42,504 bases of DNA from Candidatus Babelota bacterium (GCA_014730005.1 WJIY01000017.1:72800-115303); one strand, 5' to 3'; shown: positions 8,677-18,589, numbered from the stretch's first letter. Notes: generated by a model not told the origin, from the sequence alone. A program made the numbers and translations.

Positions 8677-9712
8677 TCTTTCTACCCTTTTTTACATTTA
8701 ATTCAAAAAAAATCTGAATCCAATTTTCTAAAATGTTTTGTAATGTAAATTGTTTCACAGATTTATAAGATTTTGCAGTTATCTGATTTCTTAAAAAATC
8801 ATTTTTCAAATAAAATTCTATTTTATTAACTAACTCATTTACATCTGCAAAACATTCAATATTTTCTCCTTCTTCAAACAAAAAATTAGCCTGCTCTACT
8901 GTTCTTTGTGTCAATAAAAAAGCGCCAGAGGCGGGCACTTCAAGTGTCCTCATATTATGAGAAGTCATATTTTGCTGACGAATAAAATTTAAAACAATTT
9001 TACTTTTTTTAAATATTTCCACTACTTTAGGAGGATAAATCGCCTCTCCTTTTAATTTATTAATCAAAATTGAATCTGATGATAACTTTTTATGCCACAT
9101 ATTCCCAAAAATACCAAGATTTAAATTGGGTAATTTTTCACAAAGCATTTTTAACCAAATCTCTCTGTCTTTACTCCATGTTCCAATAAAACAAACATCA
9201 TATAAATAATTATCCAAACCATTTTTTTGTGAATTATTATACAAATCTTGATCATATGCAAAAGGAAAATAATAAACTTTTTTACAACCAGCAGATTCCA
9301 AAACAGGAATTAACATTTTTGACCAAGTCAAAAAACAATCATAAATCGGCAATGATAACAAAATATTAGAAGTTGAATTCCCATTCCATAAAATAAATGG
9401 ATTATCTGGATAAAAATTAACTAAAACCGCATTAAAATTATTCTTAATTCTTCTTATAGTTGAAGCAAAAATATTTTCGGACTTTATAAAAAAAATTAGA
9501 TCCGGATAAAATTGAGCAACTTTTCTTTCCAAAAAAGTATTACATACAAAATCGTTTAATTTTTTAATCGAAACAAATTTTTTACGATAGTTAAATCTTT
9601 CAACTTCATATCCAAGTTTTTTAAAGCTTTTATAAAATGAAATTGCATATGTATAAATTTCTGGATTTGAATTAAACGATCCAACTACTAAAACTTTTTT
9701 AATTTGCTTCAC
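8657..9712 (-). CDS. CgeB-like glycosyltransferase (Glyco_trans_1_2 type)
   Basis: A 351-aa protein of the CgeB/spore-maturation-type family, a GT-B variant often found in glycan clusters. Evidence is the N-terminal VLVVGSFNSNPEIYTYAIS, the central YDVCFIGTWSKDREIWLKML (about 169-188), and the C-terminal SHNMRTLEVPASGAFLLTQR with FEEGENIECF, characteristic of Glyco_trans_1_2. This family lacks the classical GT4 E-x7-E spacing. It uses a GTG start whose GTGA overlaps the stop of the upstream GT4 by 4 nt. The role is presumably transfer of one sugar; donor and acceptor are unknown. Confidence 0.8.
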   Translation of the reverse strand: MKQIKKVLVVGSFNSNPEIYTYAISFYKSFKKLGYEVERFNYRKKFVSIKKLNDFVCNTFLERKVAQFYPDLIFFIKSENIFASTIRRIKNNFNAVLVNFYPDNPFILWNGNSTSNILLSLPIYDCFLTWSKMLIPVLESAGCKKVYYFPFAYDQDLYNNSQKNGLDNYLYDVCFIGTWSKDREIWLKMLCEKLPNLNLGIFGNMWHKKLSSDSILINKLKGEAIYPPKVVEIFKKSKIVLNFIRQQNMTSHNMRTLEVPASGAFLLTQRTVEQANFLFEEGENIECFADVNELVNKIEFYLKNDFLRNQITAKSYKSVKQFTLQNILENWIQIFFELNVKKGRKNEFKFL

Positions 9713-10878
9713 AAAATACTTTGATATGTTTTAATGATTTTTTTTCCATAATGATCCCAAGTAAAATTTTTAATTTTACTTTGACCCTTTAATCCCATTT
9801 TTTTAGCATCAGTTTTATTATTAAAACACCATAAAATTTTTTCTATTAAAGCATCTATATCTCTTATACCAACTATAAAACCATGTTTATTATCATCAAT
9901 TAATTCTTCCCCACCCGTATTATTTGTACAAATAACAGGTAAAGCACATGACATTGCCTCTGCAATCGTCATAGAAAGACCTTCTTCAATTGAAGGCAAA
10001 ACAAATACTGATGATTGATTGTAAAGTTTTGCCAATTTTTCACGACCTACAGATCCAAAAAAAATAACATTTTTAGGCAATTGTATTTTCTTTAAAACAT
10101 GTTTCAAATCATTTTGTAAATTACCAACTAACAATAATTCACTTTCTTTTTCAGGCAAATTTAATTTTTCCCAAGCTTCAATCAAATAAGGAATACCTTT
10201 CCGTAAACACATAAGTCCTACACAAATAACTCTGAATTTTCCATCATTTTTCTTGAAATTTTGAAATCGATCCGTAAAAAAATCTAAATTTACACCATAT
10301 GGAACTTTTAAAATTTTACCTGATCTAATTCCGTGCTTTATAAAAGATCGATACGTAAAATTTGAACATGTCATTATATAATCAGATTGTTTATATTCTT
10401 CCAAAACTTTATCAATATTCTGTTTTGGTAAAGCAACGCTTTTTAATCCAAATTTTTCATATTCTTCTAAAATTAATCTTTGTTGCTCAAGAATATGCGT
10501 TGAACCACACTCAACAATAATTTTTGCACCTGTTTTCCGAATTTCAGGAAGACTTTTTAAAAAATAATTTGCCCATCCAACAAAAATATCTATTTCTTTT
10601 ATTGTTTTTAGATTCTTACTTAACCAAGAATCAAAAATATTATCTTTGATAACATTAAAATTAGATTTATTAAAAAATTTGTACAATTTTAATTTTAAAA
10701 AAAAAGAATCTAATAACTTACCTTGTTTATGCTCACAAACAAATTTAGCAGGCAAATATTCTTTATCTCTTGTGGTATATCCAAATGTAAATAACTTTTC
10801 TAAATAATTTTTTTTCTCAAGTTGATGAGCAAGATGCAAAGCATGAAACCTGCCCCCTGCAGCTATTACGACTTTCAC
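9709..10878 (-). CDS. GT4 family glycosyltransferase
   Basis: A 389-aa GT-B enzyme beginning [20 protein letters not shown], a strand followed by an acceptor-binding loop, so the GTG at 10878 is a sensible start. The C-domain opens at [20 protein letters not shown] (217-236), and E-x7-E is E299/E307 in [20 protein letters not shown], followed by [11 protein letters not shown]. No ribosome-binding site is obvious before the GTG. The frame overlaps the 3' end of the UDP-xylose synthase frame by 62 nt, which is long for a coupled pair. Acceptor and donor are unknown. Confidence 0.87.
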   Translation of the reverse strand: MKVVIAAGGRFHALHLAHQLEKKNYLEKLFTFGYTTRDKEYLPAKFVCEHKQGKLLDSFFLKLKLYKFFNKSNFNVIKDNIFDSWLSKNLKTIKEIDIFVGWANYFLKSLPEIRKTGAKIIVECGSTHILEQQRLILEEYEKFGLKSVALPKQNIDKVLEEYKQSDYIMTCSNFTYRSFIKHGIRSGKILKVPYGVNLDFFTDRFQNFKKNDGKFRVICVGLMCLRKGIPYLIEAWEKLNLPEKESELLLVGNLQNDLKHVLKKIQLPKNVIFFGSVGREKLAKLYNQSSVFVLPSIEEGLSMTIAEAMSCALPVICTNNTGGEELIDDNKHGFIVGIRDIDALIEKILWCFNNKTDAKKMGLKGQSKIKNFTWDHYGKKIIKTYQSIL

Positions 10879-11815
10879 AATTCAAAATACTTTCAAAATA
10901 TTTTATAGTCTTAATCAAGCCATCATTTAAACAAACTTTTGGTTCCCAATTTAATTTTTCTTTTGCTAATTTTATATCAGGTTTTCGTCTAATCGGATCA
11001 TCTTTTGGCAAATTCTTAAAAATAATCTTTGAATTACTGTTAGTTATTTTTAAAATTAAATCTGCTAATTCAAGCAAATTAAATTCTACAGGATTGCCCA
11101 AATTTACTGGGCCTGTAAAATCTAAATCTGAATCAATCATTTTCAAAAATCCGTCAATTAAATCATCAATATAACAAAAAGATCTCGTCTGACTTCCATT
11201 ACCATAAACCGTTAATGACTCACCTTTTAATGCCTGAATAATAAAATTACTTACAACTCTACCATCTTTGGGATCCATAGACGGACCATAAGTATTAAAA
11301 ATTCGAACAATTTTTATATTAACATTAAACATTCTTTTATAATCGAAAAATAAAGATTCCGCGCACCTTTTTCCTTCGTCATAACAAGAACGAATTCCCG
11401 TACAATTAACATTTCCTTTATAGCTTTCAATCTGAGGATGCATTAAAGGATCACCATAAACTTCGCTCGTTGATGCTTGAAAAATTTTTGCTTCATATTT
11501 TTTCGCTAATTCAAGCATATTCAAACTACCTAAAAAATTTGTTTTTATAGTGTGAATAGGATCTCTTTGATACCAAGGAGGTGAAGCCGGGCAGGCAAGA
11601 TTAAAAATAATATCCACTTTTATATCTATAGGATTAATAACATCATGTTTTATAAATTGAAAATTTTTATTCTCGAAAAATTTTTCAATATTTCTTACAT
11701 TTCCCGTCATTAAATTATCTAAAATGATAATACTATTACCTTGCTGCAATAAATTTTTAGCCAAATGACTACCTAAAAAACCAGCCCCCCCCGTTATTAA
11801 AATTTTTTTCTTCAT
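10817..11815 (-). CDS. uxs: UDP-glucuronate decarboxylase (UDP-xylose synthase)
   Basis: Extended SDR that oxidises, decarboxylates and re-reduces UDP-glucuronate to UDP-xylose. The NAD loop is GGAGFLG (9-15). The active site is STSEVYG (115-121) with Y145/K149 in CYDEGKR. Family hallmarks are [20 protein letters not shown] (72-91), [20 protein letters not shown] and [15 protein letters not shown]. With ugd nearby the route UDP-Glc to UDP-GlcA to UDP-Xyl is complete. Homology ends near residue 311; the last 21 residues are serine/cysteine-rich and simply read the start of the next glycosyltransferase gene out of frame. AAAGAGAG precedes the ATG. It is the first gene of the downstream minus-strand run. 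Confidence 0.92.
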   Translation of the reverse strand: MKKKILITGGAGFLGSHLAKNLLQQGNSIIILDNLMTGNVRNIEKFFENKNFQFIKHDVINPIDIKVDIIFNLACPASPPWYQRDPIHTIKTNFLGSLNMLELAKKYEAKIFQASTSEVYGDPLMHPQIESYKGNVNCTGIRSCYDEGKRCAESLFFDYKRMFNVNIKIVRIFNTYGPSMDPKDGRVVSNFIIQALKGESLTVYGNGSQTRSFCYIDDLIDGFLKMIDSDLDFTGPVNLGNPVEFNLLELADLILKITNSNSKIIFKNLPKDDPIRRKPDIKLAKEKLNWEPKVCLNDGLIKTIKYFESILNCESRNSCRGQVSCFASCSST

Positions 11816-12129
11816 GAACTCTCTTTTACCTCACAACATTAAAATTCGCATTTATAATTAATATAGCTATTTTTTTGTTAATTAAAACAAATAAACATAA
11901 TTCTTCATTGTTATAAGTATGATAAATTTAATTTTGTTCAAAAAGTAACTGTTTTTTTAATAATATTCTTTTCTATTTCAAATTAAACAGAACAATTCAA
12001 ACGAAAATGTATAAATTTTAAAAAATAACTGATAAATTTTAGCTTTACATATCTAAAATAAAAAGCTACAAATCAATAAAAAACAATACTCAAAAAACAT
12101 AACAATATTTATAAATAAAGGATATTGAT
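11816..12129. promoter_or_regulatory. Divergent intergenic region between uxs and the GtrB-like gene
   Basis: The 314-nt gap separates two divergent genes and must hold promoters for both directions. It is extremely AT-rich with no gene or stable GC hairpin. A plus-strand candidate is TTTACA at 12044-12049, 17 nt, then TACAAA at 12067-12072; an AAAGGA ribosome-binding site stands 8 nt before the ATG at 12130. For the minus strand several AT-rich -10-like blocks occur around 11850-11865, but no pair with good spacing stands out. In such AT-rich sequence chance matches are common. Confidence 0.35.
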
Positions 12130-13131
12130 ATGAGTAATGAAGCAATTTCTATCATTAGTCCTCTTTTCAACGAAGAAGAAAATATAGAACAACATTATCA
12201 TGAAATTTGTTCCGTCATAAAAAAATTAAAACATTTCAATTCCTATGAAATTATAATGGTTAATGATGGAAGTAGCGATAATTCATTAAATATTTTAAAA
12301 AATTTAGCAAAACAAGATCCAAATTTAAAAATTATATCTTTTACTAGAAATTTTGGACATGAAGCCGCATCAAGTGCTGGTTTAAAATATGCATCAGGCA
12401 AAGTAGCTGTGTTAATAGATGCTGATAGACAAGATCCACCAGAATTAATTTTAGAATTTGAAAAAGAATTTTTAAATGGCTATCACATAGTATATGGTCA
12501 ACGTAAAAAAAGATTGAAAGAAACTTTTATAAAAAAAATAACTTCCAAAGCTTTTTATCCAATTTTTAAATGGATAACAAAAGTTGATATGCCAAAAGAT
12601 ACAGGTGATTTTTGTCTGTTAAGCCGTAAAGCGCTTGATGCTATTAATCAACTTCCAGAAAATAATCGTTTTGTTCGTGGCTTGATTTATTGGACAGGAT
12701 TACCTAAAAAAGCAATTTTCTTTATTCGAAGAAGTCGTGGCGGAGGGAACACTAAATATAATTATTCAAAACTCACTATTTTTGCTTTAGAAAATATAAT
12801 TTCTTTTTCAATTGTTCCAATTTACTTCATTATATTTTTCTCTTTATTCATAATCATGACATGTTCTATTGGAACAATCACGGCATTAATTCTAAAACTT
12901 TTAGGTTTTGTTGCCATAACTGGATGGACATCAATTATAATCAGTATGCTTTTCTTATTTTCATTTACATTTTTATTTTTAGGCATTCTAGGTTTATATA
13001 TTGGAAAAATCTTTCAAGAAATAAAACAACGTCCATTATTTTTAATAAATGAAAAAATAAACTTTGAAGAAGAAATTATCAATTATTCTTATGCTTCAAA
13101 TAACAAATTCCATATAAGGTCAAACCTATAG
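12130..13131 (+). CDS. GT2 polyprenyl-phosphate glycosyltransferase (GtrB/DPM1-like)
   Basis: Inner-membrane GT-A enzyme of the DPM1/GtrB/ArnC group, which moves a sugar from a nucleotide to undecaprenyl phosphate. The catalytic domain (about 5-215) has SPLFNEEENI at 10-19, VNDGSSDNS at 44-52, FTRNFGHEAASSAG and the metal-binding DADRQDPPE at 97-105. Two long hydrophobic helices follow at about 222-300, then a basic cytosolic tail. Its product would be the lipid-linked sugar donor for the GT-C-like membrane proteins of this cluster, which take sugars from polyprenyl phosphate on the outer face. It is the only plus-strand gene in the glycan region and has its own AAAGGA site. Confidence 0.9.
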   Translation: MSNEAISIISPLFNEEENIEQHYHEICSVIKKLKHFNSYEIIMVNDGSSDNSLNILKNLAKQDPNLKIISFTRNFGHEAASSAGLKYASGKVAVLIDADRQDPPELILEFEKEFLNGYHIVYGQRKKRLKETFIKKITSKAFYPIFKWITKVDMPKDTGDFCLLSRKALDAINQLPENNRFVRGLIYWTGLPKKAIFFIRRSRGGGNTKYNYSKLTIFALENIISFSIVPIYFIIFFSLFIIMTCSIGTITALILKLLGFVAITGWTSIIISMLFLFSFTFLFLGILGLYIGKIFQEIKQRPLFLINEKINFEEEIINYSYASNNKFHIRSNL

Positions 13132-13159
13132 GAAAAGTATAATTTTTAGTTATAAAATA

Positions 13160-13800
13160 ATTTTTTAAATTTAAAATACTACTAAAATTGAATTCAAACA
13201 TTTAGGTAAATTTCTTGGAGCTTTTTTGACAAATTTCAATCATTTTGCCAATTTTATTTAAACCCATGCAAATGGAAAAATAAAAAACATCTAATAATTC
13301 AGTTTAAAATTAAAATCATTCAATAATTTTTTTAGGCTATCTTTATCATATCGTCGATAATGCTCCAAAAATTTATCATGATGACTATATAAAAAATTCA
13401 AAGCAGAAACTGTAAAAATAAAAATCACACCTTTTTTCAAAACTCTTGTTATTTCTTTAACAGCTAAATGATCATTTTTTATATGTTCTAAAACATCAAA
13501 TGCCACAACCATATCTAAATTCTGATCGTTATATGTAATTTGACAAATATCACCAATTTTTTTTCTTCCACACTATATTTTGGAATTAAATTTAATGCAT
13601 TGGAATCTATATCAACTACATAAACTTTGCCAAACTTTTTTAATATAAATAAACCTTCATCAATACCTCCCCCAATATTTAATATTTTTGCTTCTTCTCG
13701 TAACTGTATCCTACTAAATAAAATTTTAATCAATTTAAACTTTACTTTAAACCAAGAATTATCTGGTTTAATACCTAATTTGATAATCCTTATAATCCAT
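13160..13800 (-). pseudogene. Decayed class I SAM methyltransferase
   Basis: Three reading-frame pieces together spell one methyltransferase. A start-like MDYKDYQIRY runs from the ATG at 13800. After a frame change comes GIKPDNSWFKVKFKLIKIL and motif I EEAKILNIGGGIDEG. After a second change comes NLDMVVAFDVLEHIKNDH, then FLEHYRRYDKDSLKKLL. The second shift is at a run of eight T at 13557-13564; one more base would restore VEEKKIGDICQITYNDQ. Frame 13291-13512 ends at a TAG, but beyond it the same frame still reads family-like MFFIFPFAWV and KAPRNLPKCLNSILVVF, broken by TAA and TGA codons. With two frame changes and at least three in-frame stops it is inactive. It lies tail-to-tail with the GtrB-like gene. 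Confidence 0.8.
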
Positions 13801-13815
13801 TATAATTATCTTTTT

Positions 13816-14493
13816 TTACAAAATTACACAATTAAGTGAATAATCATCAATATCTTTACTATATCCCAACAACTTTGCAATATCTTTATATCCGCGCATC
13901 CAGGCATAATCTGCAGCATCTTGGTTACATAAATCAACTAGATCTTTATTCGCACCATTTATCACCAAAAATTGAACCATCTCATAATGACCATTTTGTG
14001 CAGCATAATGCAAAGGTGTACAGCTAAAATTATCAAGACTATTAATATCTATCGCCAAATATAAAAATAAAACAGCTAAATCAATGCGATTATATTTTGC
14101 AACATAATGCAAATAATTCATTCCACCATCGTCATCCTTAAAATTTAAGAATGCACCATTCATTAAAATCAACTGAACAACAATAGCAGATAAACTTTCA
14201 TCATTTGATTTCAATTTTATAAGAATAAATTTATTTAATGAAAACTTATCTTGTATATCTTGAATTACTCTATCCAATATTCCATGTAAATATTCTATCC
14301 CCAATTTATAAAGTTCTTTATTATTCATCGTTTCAAAGCTGCAATGTAATAAACTTTTATTTTCTTGTTTTAATAAAATACTTTTAAGCTCATTTAAAAA
14401 ATAATTAGGAAAAATTTTTTCAATCATTTGTTCATTCTGCATTGAATGCAATGTATTGAAAAATAAAAATAATATTAAACAAATAAATTTCAT
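13816..14493 (-). CDS. Exported ankyrin-repeat protein
   Basis: A 225-aa protein with a hydrophobic N-terminal signal, MKFICLILFLFFNTLHS, then a helical region of unknown type (about 20-110). Two to three ankyrin repeats follow at about 115-210; NYLHYVAKYNRIDLAVLFLY, TPLHYAAQNGHYEMVQFLV and DAADYAWMRGYKDIAKLLG carry the LHYAA and helix-turn-helix pattern. The frame extends to 14502, but the ATG at 14493 gives a clean signal peptide and an ATGA overlap with the preceding membrane protein, so it is preferred. Ankyrin proteins often mediate protein contacts in host-associated bacteria; here the signal sequence suggests export. Its place inside a glycan cluster is unusual. Function unknown. Confidence 0.78.
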   Translation of the reverse strand: MKFICLILFLFFNTLHSMQNEQMIEKIFPNYFLNELKSILLKQENKSLLHCSFETMNNKELYKLGIEYLHGILDRVIQDIQDKFSLNKFILIKLKSNDESLSAIVVQLILMNGAFLNFKDDDGGMNYLHYVAKYNRIDLAVLFLYLAIDINSLDNFSCTPLHYAAQNGHYEMVQFLVINGANKDLVDLCNQDAADYAWMRGYKDIAKLLGYSKDIDDYSLNCVIL

Positions 14494-16409
14494 AAACACC
14501 ATTCCAAAATCTTATATTTACCTTGAAAAGTATCCCATGTAACAAAAATCGTATTTTCATCAATCCATTCATTATCAAAAAGAAATATAACATCAGTTAT
14601 ATATTTATCTTGTAATCTTTTATTTATCATGTATTTACCCATAGAAAAATCGTACCATTTACCAATTTTTGGAATATTATTAGCCCAAACGTATGCCCTA
14701 TTTTTCTTGTTCCATCTTAAAGGGAAATGAGATAAATTCATCCACCAACAACAATGACTTTCATCTTCTGAAATCAACCTAAACCCTCTTTTATTATCAA
14801 TGTTTACAGATTTGACTCTACTTTTAACTCCTTTTATTTTATAATCATTCACACATCCCATACATCCTTTTTCAGCAAGCGTAGATAATCGCACGCAAGC
14901 AACCTTTAAATCTAAATCTTGTAAAAACATTTGAAAAACATTCTTGATATCAGATACAAAAGGAGAGCCTAAAACAATAAAATTTGATTTTTTTGCAAAA
15001 TTGTTTTCTGTAAAAAATTTAACAAATTTTTCTTGATAACCCTTAAAATTATTAATCAATGCAGGCACAGCCTTTATATTTTTATACATACCACCAAAAG
15101 TAGACACATAAGCAAATCCAACAATTAAAAATGAAAAAAATTGTTTTTTTACCAAACTAATATTTTCCTTTTTAAAAAAATCAATACCTAGCACAAAGGT
15201 AAATATTAAAATAGGATAAACTGCACTTATATATCTTGGATTTGGATAAGCAACAATACCTGGCCAAACAAATAAAATAATTCCAGAAAATAAGAAAAAA
15301 AAAATTTTTTTATGATTTCGATATGAATAAAAAATAAAAATTATTATAAAAAAAATTATCAACTTATTAAAAAAATCATCAAAACTAAGATTAAATAGAA
15401 CCTCAAACCATGGTTTAATTTTATCCATTAAAAAATTTAATTTGTTTTTCAATCCTGCAAATAAATAATTTGTAATTATATTACTATTTACAGAAGAAGG
15501 ATCGACTTTTGATAAAGCTGAAAATTTAACAGAATTTAAAACATTACTATTATTAGTAATATTAGTAAGATTGCCATTGACAATAACCGGATTAATTTTT
15601 TTAAAAAATATACTTTTCAAAAAAGGAACTTTCAATAAAAAATTATTAAAAGTTCTATTTAAACTTTGATATCCAAAAGAGTAAAATCTAATAAAAAAAT
15701 AAAAAATATATGTTACAAAAAAAGCCCATCCATTTAAAAAAACAGATTTAAATTTCTGTAAAAATGAGCACCTATAACAAAATAAAAATATTCCCCAGAA
15801 AATCCAAATACCCAATACAATAGTATTTTCCCTAGAAACAATCGATAGAAAAAACATAAAGGCGGATAAAATTTGCCATCCCATTTTTCTGCTAAACCAA
15901 AACTGTCTATAAAAAATTAATGATAAAATTAAAAAAAAAATTGCTAAAAAATTATGTAAGCATGACAACCACGCAATCCAATCATAAAATGGATAAAATG
16001 CTAATAGTAACGATCCCACAATAGCCAAATTAAATTGTATGAATAATAAACAAAAATAAAAAAATAAAACAACATTTAAAGAATGGAAAAAAACATTTGT
16101 TAAATAATATGCATATGGATTAAACCCAAAAAAATTATAAATAATTGTAAAAGGAATATGTTGTAATGGTCTGTAAAATCCAGAAATAAAATTTGGTTTA
16201 GGAATCGTAAAATTAATAGGATATATATAAGTTCTTTCATCTTCTGTGAAAAGCTTAAATAAATCATTCAAACTTCTTACAATACGCCCAGCAATATTTC
16301 CAACATCATCTACTTGAAACCAAACATCTCTACCTAAAAAAGCAAATATTATAAAAACCATCAAAAATAAAAAAATTGCACAATAATTTTTTTTAGCATA
16401 ACTGCTCAA
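14490..16409 (-). CDS. Polytopic GT-C-like membrane glycosyltransferase with soluble C-terminal domain
   Basis: A 639-aa protein with roughly ten to twelve membrane segments up to about residue 450, then a soluble region of about 180 residues. After helix 1 comes an acidic pair in FQVDDVGNI (D34, D35) and, further on, GFYRPL (77-82). An acidic first outer loop followed by a Y-R/W-P-L element is typical of GT-C enzymes, which use polyprenyl-phosphate sugars. The C-terminal part has a CMGC pair and a CCWW motif, possibly forming disulfides in the periplasm. The start is TTG at 16409, supported by AAGGG 7 nt before it, 11 nt after gmd. Acceptor unknown; it could instead be a polymerase-like protein. 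Confidence 0.68.
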   Translation of the reverse strand: MSSYAKKNYCAIFLFLMVFIIFAFLGRDVWFQVDDVGNIAGRIVRSLNDLFKLFTEDERTYIYPINFTIPKPNFISGFYRPLQHIPFTIIYNFFGFNPYAYYLTNVFFHSLNVVLFFYFCLLFIQFNLAIVGSLLLAFYPFYDWIAWLSCLHNFLAIFFLILSLIFYRQFWFSRKMGWQILSAFMFFLSIVSRENTIVLGIWIFWGIFLFCYRCSFLQKFKSVFLNGWAFFVTYIFYFFIRFYSFGYQSLNRTFNNFLLKVPFLKSIFFKKINPVIVNGNLTNITNNSNVLNSVKFSALSKVDPSSVNSNIITNYLFAGLKNKLNFLMDKIKPWFEVLFNLSFDDFFNKLIIFFIIIFIFYSYRNHKKIFFFLFSGIILFVWPGIVAYPNPRYISAVYPILIFTFVLGIDFFKKENISLVKKQFFSFLIVGFAYVSTFGGMYKNIKAVPALINNFKGYQEKFVKFFTENNFAKKSNFIVLGSPFVSDIKNVFQMFLQDLDLKVACVRLSTLAEKGCMGCVNDYKIKGVKSRVKSVNIDNKRGFRLISEDESHCCWWMNLSHFPLRWNKKNRAYVWANNIPKIGKWYDFSMGKYMINKRLQDKYITDVIFLFDNEWIDENTIFVTWDTFQGKYKILEWCL

Positions 16410-16420
16410 CTTATATCCCT

Positions 16421-17518
16421 TTAAAATTTGGTTAAATTTTTTACTTTTTTGTTTGGAAAAATAAATTTGTTATTTAACTTTTTTGCAACCAACTTTAAAT
16501 CTTCTCCAACCATAAGTTGTACCAATTCTTGAAAACTCATTTTAGTCATCCAACCCAATTCCTTTTTTGCCTTACTTGGATCTCCAATTAAAAGGTCAAC
16601 TTCTGTTGGTCTAAAATATTTCGGATCCACTTCAACCAAAACTTTTCCACTTTTTGAATCTATTCCTTTTTCTTTAATTCCAGAACCGGCCCAATTGATA
16701 GAAAGTCCTATCTGTCTAAAAGCTTCTTGCACAAAATCTCTTACTGAATAAGCCACACCAGTTGATATAACAAAATCTTTTGGTTTATCTTGTTGTAACA
16801 TCAACCACATAGCCTCAACATATTCTTTTGCATATCCCCAATCTCGTTTTGCATCTAAATTGCCTAAAAAAATTTTGTCCTGTAAACCATATTTTATATT
16901 TGCTACTGCCATTGTTATTTTTCGAGTAACAAAAGTTTCACCTCGACGTGGTGATTCATGATTAAATAAAATTCCATTACATGCAAACATGTCATATGCT
17001 TCACGATAATTTACCGTAACCCAATATCCATAAATTTTTGCAGCCGCATAGGGTGAACGAGGATAAAATGGTGTTTTTTCTGTTTGAGGAATTTCTTGAA
17101 CTTTTCCGTAAAGTTCACTTGTTGAAGCTTGATAAAATTTTGTTTTTTTATTTAATCCTAAAATTCTAACTGCTTCCAATATTCGCAATGTCCCTAATGC
17201 ATCAGAATTAGCTGTATATTCAGGTGTTTCAAAAGAAACATGAACATGGCTTTGAGCCGCTAAATTATAAATCTCATCCGGTTGTATTTGTTGAATAATT
17301 CTTATTAAATTAGTTGAATCAGTAAGATCTCCGTAATGTAAAACAAAATTACGTGAATCATAACGATGTCGATCTTGATAAATATGATCAATTCTAGAAG
17401 TATTAAAACTAGAAGATCGTCTTTTCAAACCATGTACCTGATAACCTTTTTCCAATAATAACTCAGCTAAATAAGATCCATCCTGACCAGTAATACCTGT
17501 TATCAATGCTTTTTTCAT
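16421..17518 (-). CDS. gmd: GDP-mannose 4,6-dehydratase
   Basis: Extended SDR that dehydrates GDP-D-mannose to GDP-4-keto-6-deoxymannose, the precursor of GDP-L-fucose. [10 protein letters not shown] (8-17) is the cofactor loop, [15 protein letters not shown] (33-47) is the Gmd-specific NADP-binding and dimer-contact segment, STSELYG is at 132-138 and the catalytic Y157/K161 lie in [24 protein letters not shown] is an exact family hallmark. Length is normal (365 aa). GGAGAG lies 5 nt before the ATG. It sits directly after manC (15 nt gap) and shares a pathway with fcl at the other end of the cluster. Confidence 0.96.
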   Translation of the reverse strand: MKKALITGITGQDGSYLAELLLEKGYQVHGLKRRSSSFNTSRIDHIYQDRHRYDSRNFVLHYGDLTDSTNLIRIIQQIQPDEIYNLAAQSHVHVSFETPEYTANSDALGTLRILEAVRILGLNKKTKFYQASTSELYGKVQEIPQTEKTPFYPRSPYAAAKIYGYWVTVNYREAYDMFACNGILFNHESPRRGETFVTRKITMAVANIKYGLQDKIFLGNLDAKRDWGYAKEYVEAMWLMLQQDKPKDFVISTGVAYSVRDFVQEAFRQIGLSINWAGSGIKEKGIDSKSGKVLVEVDPKYFRPTEVDLLIGDPSKAKKELGWMTKMSFQELVQLMVGEDLKLVAKKLNNKFIFPNKKVKNLTKF

Positions 17519-17533
17519 TACTCTCTCCAGTCT

Positions 17534-18589
17534 CTATAAAAAGTTTTCCAAGCAATTCTGTTTAAGTTTATTTAAAACTTTTTTAACATTGTCTACTTGA
17601 TCTCTTTTGGCAACAAGTACAACATCTTCGTTTTCTATAAAACAAATATCTTTAATTCCAACAAAAACAATCAACTTTTTTTTTGTTTTATCAATTTCAA
17701 CTAAATTATTTTCACTATCTACTTGTATAACATCTAATGATTTATCTTTTGATAATTGATGTTTAAATGACAAAAAAACATCTAAATTTCCAATGTCACT
17801 CCATTGTAAAACACACGGTAAAATAGAAATATTTTCACTTTTTTCCATTACTGCATAATCAATTGAAATACTAGGAATATCTTTATACTCAATTTTATTA
17901 TTTATATAATCTTGCATAGCATTAAAAATATCTGGTGATTGTTTTTCAAATTCCTTAATAAGAACAGAAACCTTTGCCACAAAAACACCTATATTCCAAA
18001 ACATGTCATCTTGAATAAAATATTGTTGAGCTAAATTAATATTAGGTTTTTCACAAAATTGCAAAACATCGTATACTTTACCACTTTCAACTACATTATC
18101 TTTACCTTTTAAAGCTTGAATGTATCCATAACAAGTTAATGGTTTTGTTGGCATAACCCCTAAAGTTACAATTCGATTATTTACTGAAGCATACTCTATA
18201 GCAATTTTTAGATACTCTCTATAAGCCTCACCTTGTAAAACAAAAGAATCTGCAGGTAAAAAGGTTACTATTGCATCCGGATTTTTTTCACTAAGTTTTA
18301 AACAACTATAAAGTATTGCAGGTCCGGTATTTCTTGCATCTGATTCACTTAAAATATAACCCACCTTTCTTTTTACTAAAGGATGAATTAAATCTACATG
18401 ATTTTGATTGGTTATTATATAAATGTTTTTTTTTCCATAAGCCAAAGTATAAATTCTATCAATTGTATGTTCAAGCAAAGTTCTACTATCCAAAAACTTT
18501 AAAAATTGTTTTGGTCTACTTCTCCTACTCAATGGCCAAAGCCTTTCTCCTCCTCCGCCACTTAGGATTACAAAATAAGCATTCTTCAT
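17534..18589 (-). CDS. manC: Mannose-1-phosphate guanylyltransferase
   Basis: Makes GDP-mannose from GTP and mannose 1-phosphate. The pyrophosphorylase signature is LSGGGGERLWPLSRRSRPKQ at 9-28. DARNTGPAILYSCLKL is the nucleotide-contact segment, VTFLPADSFV includes the metal-binding aspartate, and FCEKPN and WNIGVFV complete the sugar site. At 351 aa it is the single-domain form, without the phosphomannose isomerase domain of bifunctional ManC/AlgA. An AAAGGAAG site precedes the ATG. It abuts the upstream membrane protein and precedes gmd, so GDP-mannose is channelled towards fucose and perhaps mannose residues. No phosphomannomutase gene is in the window. Confidence 0.93.
   Translation of the reverse strand: MKNAYFVILSGGGGERLWPLSRRSRPKQFLKFLDSRTLLEHTIDRIYTLAYGKKNIYIITNQNHVDLIHPLVKRKVGYILSESDARNTGPAILYSCLKLSEKNPDAIVTFLPADSFVLQGEAYREYLKIAIEYASVNNRIVTLGVMPTKPLTCYGYIQALKGKDNVVESGKVYDVLQFCEKPNINLAQQYFIQDDMFWNIGVFVAKVSVLIKEFEKQSPDIFNAMQDYINNKIEYKDIPSISIDYAVMEKSENISILPCVLQWSDIGNLDVFLSFKHQLSKDKSLDVIQVDSENNLVEIDKTKKKLIVFVGIKDICFIENEDVVLVAKRDQVDNVKKVLNKLKQNCLENFL

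Noticed and set aside
13291-13733. Two separate small genes or programmed frameshifting at the eight-T run
   Set aside because: The pieces are consecutive parts of one methyltransferase. A second frame change near the start and several stops beyond 13291 point to decay rather than programmed slippage.
12130-14502. Prophage or insertion sequence at the strand switch
   Set aside because: No integrase, transposase, terminal repeats or attachment-site duplication are seen; the plus-strand gene is a normal glycan enzyme.
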